Positions 50,401-60,000 of a stretch of DNA of 60,000 nt are shown piece after piece (the first letter of the stretch is position 1; each line of letters begins with the position of its first letter). Where the stretch lies: the NCBI RefSeq assembly GCF_964204645.1, contig NC_134027.1, forward strand, positions 14,560,485-14,620,484, given 5' to 3'. Position numbers and translations under genes: made by a program. The DNA is from Tubulanus polymorphus. Lineage: Eukaryota > Nemertea > Palaeonemertea > Tubulaniformes > Tubulanidae. A model generated the notes under the pieces. The model was not told where the DNA came from. It did no database searches and worked only from the letters and a program-made list of their open reading frames with translations.

Positions 50401-53400
50401 AGAGTTTTGTTGGGATAGCATTGTTGAAATTGTTCATTGTTGCTTTTATCGGAAAGGCCATAACCAATAATGTATAGGTAGGTCAAAAAAATTTCCGTTT
50501 ATCTGCAATACTTTTTGAGTTATAAACCTCTCAAAAAGCCATCCTTAAAGCATGTGTTTTATCAGCACATTACCTTAGCAATGCAATATCTCGGTCTGGC
50601 TCATGTTACCAAGGTTAAAAATCTACCAAAATAAACTTCAGAATCTTATCTTTCTTCATTGAAAATTTGGGCTTTTCAGGTAAGCGAAATTCCAATTTTT
50701 GAGACTTAGAGCCTGGACTACTATGAGAACTATTTACAGATATATTTGGGAATGTTTATGATTATCCATAATTGTACCATGCTTCAATGAAACTCACTCT
50801 TTTTAGTTGACTCTGACTCATCAATGGATTCGGCATCCGTGAAAAAATCCCCTTCTTCAGATGGAAGTAAGTAAACTATCATGATACCTTACACATTATT
50901 TTGCCAGGTACATGTACATCTAGACAGTTTTGTGATTAATTTGTGATAATACAAGAGGGTTTGTGTGTGCAGCCCCATAAAGGTGATCGCTGTCGTCTTA
51001 TCATATGTTTTTACATTTTACATACTGTTTATTACCTAAATAAACTCTTGCCAAGGTGTGCTTTGAATGAGTGTACATGTACTAGCGCAGTGGCATGTAA
51101 CCTTCAGTAATCAATTTTCCACTGTCCAGAATTAATCTTGGGTTGGTAATTGTAATATGATAATCTAGGTAGAGAAATGATCTGCACGTTTGACCCTAAT
51201 TCCTGCAGTAATTGCATTCACTCATTCTTTCATCTTTAGATGGATTTAAGTTTTCATGGGGTCCATTTTACTATGAGTTTTCATTGGTGTCCCTAGATGC
51301 CCAATTGCTGTCCAAATTCCAAGATTTAGTACTCAATGATTTATTCATTCCTTTATTTTCTTAGAATTCCAGAAGAAGGTACTGGCACTTCTTCATGAAA
51401 TTCGAGAAGACATACATAAAGTTCTTTATATGAATGAAACCGCTGATTCCATAATAGAGCAGTGTAGTGACTTGGAAGGGTTAAAGATGATGGAAGAACA
51501 GCTCGACGATGAGGAACAATACAAAAATATGGTAGGTGTTCAAAAGTAACACTGTTGCACGTTCGTAACAAGTCTTAAACGTGATTAATTGGTGAAATTG
51601 TCAATTTCGCTGATGAATTAATGTAGACCTATGAAATCTCATTGAAAACATAATTTATGTATTTAATTCTAAAATGAACTTATATTGACCAGTAAACAGG
51701 ATACATAAAATGTATATGCCGTAGCAAAGTTCTAAATCATGATTGTTCACCAGAGGCATTGTGTGGTGAAATTACATAATATTTCCGTTATATTGATCCA
51801 TGCCTATTTTGTTATCAAATTCATGTGCGAAACTGTAGCTTATAACATGTTATGATTTTGATAGAGTTCCAAGGTCATTGGTTTTAGTCTATTGTCTATA
51901 TGTTCACCAAGGGGCATTGCATATTGGAATTACATGTATCAGTTTGTCAAGCATTTCGCACCGTTTTTCAAATGGGTTTGGTTTCCCTGGGGCATTAGTT
52001 GTAATCTATAGTACCGGTATTTTTAATCCTGGCATTTTTAATCCTGGCATTTCCTATGTATACACACAAAACGTGGTTCAAAGCTCTGAAGTGTTGACAG
52101 GGCTTGTTTGGATATTTAATCAAAATATGGAAATATCTCTTTCAGATGGAGAAAGTGAAGTCTATTGGAGGATTGAATTCTGATGACTTTTTGAGGCGGG
52201 CTTTACAAAGGTAACATATTTTTGAAACAAGAATTCTGCACTCTAATGAACTTATCTCTTAACTGGTCAAGTCGGATTATCTCGTAGCAATGTCTCAATC
52301 GTTTTCGTTACTTACTGCGCCTAAGTCGTATATTCTGAACGACCATTGGTCTAACCAGTATTATTTAACCCCCAGTGAATGCTGCCAATTTTTGACCGGA
52401 CCTGCAATAATGCTTGTAAGCGCCGGCGCTGACGGTTCCAAACAGTAAATTAATTCTGAGGGTGGGTTCGAATCCCGGATAAATGACGCTGACATCGTAC
52501 ATCAGACAGACGATACATGCCCCAAACAACCAAAAACTGAGGTTACTTATTCAAATAGTACACATTTAATTATTTGTTTACATTTTTTTCTGCATATAAC
52601 ACTTTTTACAGTGAATATACCTTATATTAAATTGGTCTTCAAAGTCGGATTTCAGCTATGTCGGACGGAATTAGCGGTTACAAATTGATCCGACTTAGGG
52701 GGAGTTAACTGCAGTTACTTAGGGGAAGTTAACTGCAGTTACATGTAGTATTATGCTATTGAAAAACTACTGCTGTCCCTGAGACAATTTTCTACTGTCC
52801 CTCTTAAGAATTGTTTTAATTCTTCATTTTTCCTTATTGTGTCCCTGAAAATTTACTTTTTTGTCCCTGATGTGTTAAAATTGATAAGTTGACAGGTCTG
52901 CATTATTCGAGAAGGTTGTATGAAACATTTTCAGAACACTTTTTTTCAGTGAGAAGAGTTGGCATGTCTGGCTTTAAATGTCTCTCACTTTTGACAACTT
53001 TTTGCTATTTTTTGTAGATGTATGACCAATTCACTTATGAGTGAATTTAATCTACGAGGAAAAAGGGGAAAATTCCCTTTTGAGCACCCTTATGAAAATG
53101 GTACACGTGTATTTAGCTAAATACACGTGTAATACACGTGTAATATGAAATTACACGTGTACTTTTGACGTGTATTTTGAAGTACATGTGTAAAACACGT
53201 GTATTTCTAAAATACACGTGTAGTTTGGACATGTATTTTGAATTACACGTGTACTGAAGATGTGTATCTTGAAATACACGTGTAACTTAGGACGTGTATT
53301 TTAAAAACACGTGTAAATTCATGTGTGGCTTCTGAAATACATGTGCAATCTGGATGCATGTACTAGGCTAAATTATACATGTACCTTGTTTCTCATAATT

Positions 53401-56400
53401 GGTCACTTTTGTGAACTGCAATAAAATTTGTAATTACATCATTTAGCTTCACATGATTTCATAAAAAGTAAGATTTTGCATGTTATGTTCGGAGAATTGA
53501 AGGAATTTCCTGTCTTTTTAATTGTTTGATCCTCATTTAGTAGTTTTTTCCAGGATGCCGTGTCAAAAAAGTCATGTTGTTTGTCCTGTATTGACTAGAT
53601 TGGATCCTGTATGAATGAAGCACATGTCTTTGTTGCCCTCTGAATAAATCCAAAAACTGTTTCACAAAAATCATGATCTGAACAAAAAATTTTGGATATT
53701 TCATTTATTATTAAGATAACTAGAGGCTTAGGGGACTGCCCAAGCCCCGAATTACAATGTTATTTATGAAAAATGTTGAATATATTGCTGTCACCAGCTC
53801 CAAGTGTTCTGCTTTCCTTGTAGGCCCATTCATTAATTTTGCTAGCTAGCTCTTCTTAGCCGAGGAGTCTTTTCAGTTGTTCATTAATGGGCATGTACAC
53901 AAAAAATGTCCTTTTTCCTCTAATGTTGCCTTATCATACTGTATATCACATAATGAACATTTGTATCATACCTGCAGTTTTTTGAATAATGTCTTATATA
54001 CAGCGCAGTAATATTTGTTCTCCTCCGCACATAGAGAAAATCTTTTCAAAATAGGCATTTAGAACTGCGTAGAACCGCTTCTCAGTAACAGTAAATTCAA
54101 CCGATCCAACAATCCAGTCAAAACAGTTGATGTGGATCCAGCTTCGAGGGAGAACGTCATAATAGTAGTAACAGCCCCACGAAGGGTCACCTCAGCATTT
54201 GTGTGGAGAGGATCATCTATTTCCATCAATGAGCTGTGGCTGCAAACTAGATTAAACATTGTGGTGATTGGTCAAGTTCATATCGGATGAGTAGATTGGC
54301 AATTAAGATTGCATTCACTTTAGTCATAAGGCACTGTATTACTAACTTACGTCGTCACAACCATTGTCTGCATTATTGGTGGATTGTGGCCATTTTCAAT
54401 TCTTGAATCTTCCAGATTCTCAAAATCGACTTCTTGAAAAATCGAAATGTCCATCATTTAGCAACATATTACCATCTACAAAACAAGAAGTAATTTGAGA
54501 ATAAATTATTCCCAAGCATATAGAACTTAAGGCTACAGTAGGCCTATACGTAGGTTGGTTTCCAGCTAGCGATTTCGTAGCCTATTGTTGCGATGAACAG
54601 TAAACCTCATGCATAACGTACCAGATCGGACCTGGCTTTTTTGTCTGTAAGGGCTTATATGCGAAATACATAGCATTGTCTATCATACATTATCCATTAT
54701 ATATGTATACACCATATTTTGTATGTTGTACACATAAAAAGTATGTGGTACAATGTGATCGTCCAATATACAGACAGAGGCCATCCCCTCAATTAGAACT
54801 GAGCCCGCTTGTAAAAACTAACAACATTAACATTAAACTAAACAATTGGCCTATGCAATTGCATAATTCTCCATGTCTCTTGTTAGTCCTGTCAACTTTA
54901 TTGTCAAACCAATAATATACTTGTTTAACATTGAATTGATAAGAACCAATAAAGTCAATTTGATTTGCTTAGATTTAAAATGATCTTACCTCCAAATGTT
55001 TAACATGTAGGCCTACTCGCATATTTTAACTGGCCTGCTACTTGCAATTTCTTTTTTCAACTCCATGCTTGCAAAAGACGAATTCGGTAGGTATACATCG
55101 ATATTTACGGGTAATTTTTCCACTAAAAAGTGCATCTTTATGTTATTTGTCTTCCATTTTGGAACACTACTAAAATGAAAACCTCACTGACGAACTGACG
55201 AGCTCCGATTAAATGGTTTTCAATAAACAGAAAAAAACCTAGACAAATCTAATCTCATCTAAATGTTGAATTAAATAGTAACAGGCCTTATTCATGTACC
55301 TTTTTGTCTATTTTTATAATACAGCGTATATTAAAATGATCGTCATTTCTTCACTGAATCGTTATTTTCAACTTACTTAATTGATTTTGCCTTAGCTTCA
55401 TAATAACTTAGTATAAGTTATTTTTACTAATTAAATATCACTAATCACGATTATTCTTAAATTCTAAAAGAACTAAAATGCAGATGTAAAACTTATTAAT
55501 AATTAAATAATCTATTTCAATTAAACTCCCAAGCACCCCTGCGCGGTGGCAGCCATATTGCCATTGTTAAGCAACACGTTTTCACGCCGTTTTCACAGGC
55601 TTTCACGATCTATTCAGTATTCTATTCTCATAATGATTTCAAAACGCATTAATGGATGACAATGTATAATAGGGGATCATTGACAACAGGACCAAAAGTG
55701 ACACTGCTTCTTTGTTTGAGGTGAAACACATAGTGGATCATTGAATGATTAGATTCATTACAATTAGTAGAGAGAGTGGATTCGAATGGAAGTGGAACAG
55801 AAAAAATCGAAGGCCATTTATTATCCCGCGTTTAAAGGACGTTGTGGATTGTTCAGGTATGATTATTGTTATGTACATGTAGTAAAGTAAAGGTTTATTG
55901 TGTTGGGCTTCAGGCCACCACAAGGTCACTAAAAGAATATGTTTATTGGAATGAAAACGAACATGACTAAGTAAATATTGTACTTGTAGGCCTAAAAATT
56001 GTGAGTGATCATTCCAATCGTGAGGGATAAAAATGGAGTGTCTTTGGTGTTTATTCATCCAATCTAAAAACCGCAGGGTCATTTTGATTTTGTTGTGCGC
56101 CCATCATCGCCATTAAATTTGTATGCTGGACATGAAATTAGGTCGCTGTCGGAGTTTCGATTGGGGACAAAAACAACATTAGTGCAATCAATTCTTGACC
56201 ATTTTTTTTCAAACTTTATAGGGTCTACACCAATAAGAATTGATCCAATGACCGACACTATAAAATTGGAATTCCCATTTTTTTGGCTTATAAATGTGTC
56301 CACCAGGGGATTGTTGGAAAACGATGTTAGTGCGAGAGAGCCTTCAATTCTCCACTGATTTCTCAACAACGACAGTGTGATGAAAATCAGGTATTTACAT

Positions 56401-59400
56401 AATAGATTATATGAGCGTCGAAATGGTTTTAGTATAGATTACAGCGTGAGCATTGTAAATTCTTCTCATTTTAGGATGCCTACTCACTATTGGATGATAC
56501 AACAGCTGCTGCCATACGCTGATTAGTCGGAAAACCTAATACTGTTGGGTGCATGCATGCTGTCGTCCACTCATTTAAAAGTCTAATTGTCAAGGCATTG
56601 GACTGGATGCGACGCAATGAAAGTCTTCCATGAGGAAAAAAGTTTGACCCAAACCGGGTCAGCTAAATAATACGTAAGTACATGAATTCAATATATAATG
56701 GCTAGCGTTCATTTGTTGTTGATTTACAGGGGCGGATCCAAGCTGGAAGAACGAGGGTTCAGCTCTTATGAAAAGGGCCCTAGTCAATACAGGTCTCCCG
56801 GTCTGAAACGGTTGTATGGGGTTTGTGCACTTTGATCATAGGGTGGAATTTTTCTCCTGTGATTCAAAAGGGCACTTGGTCAGAAAAGGGGAGGGTTTAA
56901 CGTTTAATATGGCTCGAGGCGAACAATCACTGTGTCCTGATGCGTTGGGTGATTCAGTCGAAGGACGTGTTGGATTCGGGCGATTCAGTCGGCGCAGACC
57001 CTGACAAACTAGGTGATTTTACCGACAATTTCATTGCACAACATTAGTGCTTAACGAAATTGCCTAATGTGTCCCCACCTTTAGTCCATTTGAGACTTTA
57101 GTCCAAGCGGGCTATTGCATTCACCCTTCGTTCGTCTGTTGTTGGAATCCAGTATTTTGGGAAGTTTTAATACTCTTGATATTTAAGTTATACATATATC
57201 TATCCTAGCCATGTCTCCAGCCCAAAACTGGTCCGAATCAAGATGGCCAACTGCATTGGCCATTTTCATTCCCCAAAATCATAACTTATGCAATTTTTTG
57301 AAGTTTTCAAGGGAAATTTTGAAGATGCTTCAATCTTGACACAAGATGGCCATCATGTGACCTTTTTTGTACCCAAAAAGGTCATTTTTGTCTTGTAGCT
57401 GCCTAATGGTTTGCAATTTTTCTTTGAAATTTGTAATGGGTGTACATTCTTAACAATCTAAAACATACGAGACAGATTTTTCGATCAGTCAAGCGTGACA
57501 CATTTGGCAGCCATCTTAGTGTCATCAGTTCTTATTCATAGATAGAAAAAGGTTTTTGAAGGAAAATATCAACAGGTTTTGACTTATATAGTCTTGATAT
57601 TTGATAATTGTTACCACTGTTGTAGTATTCATCTCATGTGGAATTGGGGTTACCCAGGTTTTTGTTCTCACCACCAGGGGGAGTTGAATATTGAATTATA
57701 TAGGGGTCATTCATTTATTACGTACGCATTAGGGGAAGGGGAGGGGTCAGTGCAATTGCGTACTGTATTGCTGAATGTATATGAAAAAATGGCTGATTTT
57801 GCGTACAAAGGGGGAGGGGGTTTGAAAAATTCAAATTTTATGCGTACGTAATAAATGAATGATCCCATACAATTTGTCTAATTTATTTTGGTACCTATGA
57901 ATACTTAATAACATCGATCAATTATAAAATTGTAGCTTGTGACATGTTTTATGATAGTGGTTAGTTTCAATGTCCTGTTTCTATTTTATTATGTTGATTG
58001 GTTAGCATTCGAAACCATATGGGCATGGTGTACCTAGACCCCTTGTTTTTCATCAGGTGGCGTTGAACATTGAAATTTCCAGATTGTCAAGCATTTCACC
58101 ATATGGCTTAAAATCAAGTCATTGAAGAGTGCAAAAACTGTTAACTGTTTATATGCAGAAGAATCTTAGAAAAAGCTACAGAATTCAATCATCATCCCAA
58201 GCAGCTGAAGTTGAATTATTTATCCGGGTAAAGAAATCATTGTATACTTTTGCTTAATTTTTTCAAATGGTTATCATTTCAGAACAATGTCGAAAGGAGA
58301 AGGGTGCGAAAGAGGCCAACATAAGACATGCCATAACTCAAAGATTTATAAAATTTATGAAGATGAATAAATCAGTTAGTATGGAAAATGTGAATCTCTT
58401 GAGTATGTTCATTCTAAACAGCACATGGATTAAGGAGATTTCCTCACATGGTGGTTTGATTTGAATTCAACAAAAAATGGCAATTGAAGACACATGTATT
58501 TAGCGTGTAAGACACGTGTAATATTGGATGAAATACACGTGTAATTAGGATAAAGTACACGTGTAATACAAGATGAAAAACACGTGTAATAAGGATGAAG
58601 TACACGTGTAATACACGTGTAATTTGGATGAAGTACACATGTAATTAGGATGAAGTACACGTGTAATTTGGATGAAGTACACGTGTAATACACGTGTAAT
58701 TTGGATGAAGTACACGTGTAATACACGTGTAATTTGGATGAAGTACACGTGTAATTGGGATAAAGTACACGTGTAAAATTGGGCAAATTTTACACGTGTA
58801 CTTGAAATACACGTGTATTTTCATTTACAATTACACGTGTACCATTTTCGTAAGGGCAGCTCCGCCTCTACAAGATTCTTATGGGTAAGCAGGTTTCTTT
58901 ACAAATCATGCTACTTAATTCTTTTTCAATGCTTGGAAATTTCTACACCCTTACTGTATGCTAGTTTTGCTAGAAATTGCCATTCTTAAATACAGGTGTT
59001 GCTTGTGGCTACCCTGATTTTAAGTCAATTTGTACTCATTTGTCTCTCAAACATGTCAACATCCGTTTGAAAATCACATGTGAAAAATTCCACCCGACGT
59101 TGATCTAAAGCAAAATTGTATTCAAGTTCAGATTTATTTCACGGAAAACATATGACAGGCTATGTACAGAGATTAAGAGAAAAAACAAACATACAATAGA
59201 ATTTACAATTTTTAAACAAGCACAATCTATAAAAAGAGAGAAAGAAAAGTAGCTTTCTGTGTGGGATCCTCGGATTGTTGTAAGGTTTTAGAACCACAAA
59301 TCGGCTAGATTGACGTCTTGCAGAAAATGGGGTAGAGAATTCACATGTCAAATGATATTATCTAACAGCTTGCGAAATATGGTTATGATGTCATGCAAGA

Positions 59401-59640
59401 TGGTGATCGTTTATGATTCTGATTATAATTGTTAGCCCATATATACCTCAGTGCATTCATTTTTCATGTGATGATGTCAAATATCGATACAACATGTTTA
59501 TTTGTATATTTAGGCATTAATTTTCTCTACTTTCAGATGTAGCCACCAGGAAATACCGCATTACTGAAAAAGACGTTGAAACAACTGTTTCAAGTCATCT
59601 GAAATATGCTCCGTACAGAAAGGGAGGGAATAAGCAGTAG
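47464..59640 (+). CDS. DUF4806-like multi-exon gene
   Basis: Consistent GT-AG exons at 47464-47653, 48032-48139, 48416-48463, 48851-48916, 49406-49768, 50807-50866, 51365-51531 and 52146-52210 join in phase; 58159-58227 fits in phase, 58273 onward is unsure, and 59537-59640 gives a C-terminal end. Exon 1 has MAWTRAVWFENDREMELVVP and WRKFPVSKVKGKSG, the N-terminal module seen in DUF4806-containing proteins. A basic KTRKRKRKS (nuclear signal), a repeat exon and acidic linkers follow. FQKKVLALLHEIREDIHKVL, KVKSIGGLNSDDFLRRALQR and ITEKDVETTVSSHLKYAPYR match the C-terminal DUF4806 pattern. Function unknown; such genes often accompany Tnp2-like transposases. Confidence 0.55.
48500..48600. repeat. 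Short G-rich interspersed repeat in an intron
   Basis: CATGGGCGTCCCTTGGGGGG followed by AGGGCGG and GTTCGAACGAACGCCCCG. G-rich start of an unknown dispersed repeat. Confidence 0.3.
49406..49768 (+). repeat. 19-residue (57-bp) repeat exon
   Basis: One 363-bp exon (121 codons) encodes about six units of a 19-residue repeat, best copies TQSVAAEYPHFKSPQGRSS. KSPQGR looks like a proline-directed kinase site. The middle 57-bp units are almost identical at DNA level, so they expanded recently. Confidence 0.75.
52345..52510. repeat. B-box-containing repeat in an intron
   Basis: GGGTTCGAATCCCGGATAAATG at about 52466 resembles a pol III B box, but no A box or tRNA fold is seen upstream, so it is at most a SINE fragment. 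Confidence 0.3.
53080..53345 (+). repeat. ACACGTGT minisatellite
   Basis: CCCTTATGAAAATGGTACAC leads into about 14 copies of ACACGTGTA spaced 10-25 bp. It shares its flank with the inverted copy at 58494-58850. ACACGTGT contains the E-box CACGTG. Confidence 0.8.
54059..54457 (-). pseudogene. Minus-strand two-exon fragment resembling the N-terminus of Tnp2-like proteins
   Basis: Exon 1, 54351-54457, starts MMDISIFQEVDFENLEDSRI and ends at a GTAAGT donor; exon 2, 54059-54239, follows a TTTGCAG acceptor in matching phase and reads HSSLMEIDDPLHTNAEVTLR, then TIMTFSLEAGSTSTVLTGLL to a stop. The helical LHTNAEVTLRGAVTTIMTF pattern recalls the region before the catalytic core in invertebrate Tnp2-like proteins, but that match is from memory and weak. 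About 95 residues, nested inside the intron of the plus-strand gene. Confidence 0.4.
54460..56076. other. No gene recognised
   Basis: Intron-like host sequence of the DUF4806-like gene with no repeat or coding region I can support. Confidence 0.5.
56077..56358 (+). other. Orphan open exon-like ORF
   Basis: After a TAAAAACCGCAG acceptor-like site the frame GHFDFVVRPSSPLNLYAGHE, then LVQSILDHFFSNFIGSTPIR and WLINVSTRGLLENDVSAREP is open for 93 codons to a stop. It looks protein-like, but no family is recognised and an upstream exon in phase was not found. The opposite strand is also open, so chance is possible. Confidence 0.3.
57055..57600. other. No gene recognised; AT-rich intron sequence
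   Basis: Contains repeated AAGATGGCCA motifs (57240, 57343) but no coding signal. Confidence 0.35.
57703..57866. mobile_element. MITE with TCATTCATTTATTACGTACGCAT terminal inverted repeats
   Basis: The left end GGGGTCATTCATTTATTACG followed by TACGCAT is mirrored by the right end ATGCGTACGTAATAAATGAA followed by TGATCCC. The interior is G-rich. It interrupts a copy of the CATTGAATATTGAAT dispersed repeat. Confidence 0.75.
58000..58112. repeat. Dispersed repeat with CAGATTGTCAAGCATTTCACCA
   Basis: Shares TTGAACATTGAAATTTCCAG followed by ATTGTCAAGCATTTCACC with 43410-43462 and 51915-51965, and partly with 57660-57700. Confidence 0.55.
58494..58850 (-). repeat. ACACGTGT minisatellite, inverted relative to 53080
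   Basis: About 20 copies of ACACGTGTAAT with GGATGAAGTACACGTGTAAT spacers, ending ACACGTGTACCATTTTCGTA followed by AGGGC. The reverse complement of this end matches the start of the 53080 array, so both derive from one repeat family in opposite orientation. Confidence 0.8.
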
Positions 59641-60000
59641 AGTTTAAAGCTCTGCAGCAGTCAATCTCCATTTCTGACAAAAGGGTGTATGTTCATACTG
59701 GGTGTGCGTACTGCTTTGAGAAATTTGGCGTTAGATTTATCTTTAAAAATCCTTACCCTTCCAAACACAAAAATCATAGAACATTAAGAATTATATCTCA
59801 TAGTGTTCAAGTATCCCCCTACCTATAAACGAAGTCTTTATGTCAGATAATATCATTTTAAATATCTGGCTTACTTTTCAAAGTACGTTAACTTACTTCG
59901 TTCTGTCGTATAATTTATCATGAAATAACGTTTTACAGAGCTGTTATCTTTAACAAAAGTAACTAGTTGGATATCATAGATTCTGAAAATGCAATTACAA
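59641..60000. other. No gene recognised; 3' flank of the DUF4806-like gene
   Basis: Downstream of the TAG at 59638-59640. No clear AATAAA within the next 100 bp. No further feature seen. Confidence 0.4.

Noticed and set aside
52466-52487. tRNA gene
   Set aside because: Only a B-box-like GGTTCGAATCCC is present; no acceptor stem or D arm could be formed.
58430-58786. Minus-strand repetitive ORF (YTCTSSKLHV repeats)
   Set aside because: It is the translation of the ACACGTGT minisatellite.

Overview
This is a stretch of metazoan nuclear genome, probably a marine invertebrate. Spliced host genes with GT-AG introns, tRNA-derived SINE sequence, MITE-like repeats and minisatellites surround a large Maverick/Polinton element. 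The species cannot be named from sequence alone.

Layout. 1-2551 and 20604-21781 are the two halves of a decayed Ty3/Gypsy retrotransposon: pol debris, a possible LTR and primer-binding site, gag with a zinc knuckle, then integrase. Its gag-pol is split by an 18,052-bp Polinton (2552-20603) flanked by a 6-bp duplication GGTGTG, starting AG and ending CT. Each terminal inverted repeat (567 and 555 bp) is itself an imperfect palindrome. Rightwards the Polinton carries protein-primed DNA polymerase B (broken), a small conserved ORF, minor capsid protein (frameshifted), several small membrane or coiled-coil proteins, two larger conserved proteins (broken), an intact major capsid protein and a zinc-finger ORF with a minisatellite. 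Leftwards from the right end run an HNH endonuclease, a conserved 200-residue-type protein (broken here), a retroviral-type integrase with chromodomain and the packaging ATPase. The convergent units meet at an 11-bp tandem repeat. Almost every plus-strand gene starts at a TAAATG-type box, most with a T-rich or TTTAATAAAAA tract just upstream.

22-30 kb holds retroelement debris, a GC-rich zinc-finger ORF, an SGNH-hydrolase-like spliced gene and diverged repeats. 30.1-39.5 kb holds two further truncated Polinton pieces in opposite orientation to the first (HNH, unknown gene X, integrase, ATPase, zinc finger; then HNH tail, integrase, ATPase), rearranged and without TIRs. 39.5-60 kb is host-like: interspersed repeats, a two-exon Tnp2/CACTA-like transposase gene (43984-46195), a SINE, a many-exon DUF4806-like gene (about 47.46-59.64 kb) with a 19-residue repeat exon, a minus-strand transposase-like fragment (54.06-54.46 kb), two ACACGTGT minisatellites and a MITE.

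How the genes work together. The Polinton set is that of a virus-like self-synthesising transposon: protein-primed polymerase, integrase, A32-type packaging ATPase, double and single jelly-roll capsid proteins and membrane proteins. No adenovirus-type protease was recognised. The polymerase and the first copy's integrase are broken while the major capsid protein and several small genes are open, so this copy looks non-autonomous or recently decayed; base-level assembly error is an alternative for some breaks.
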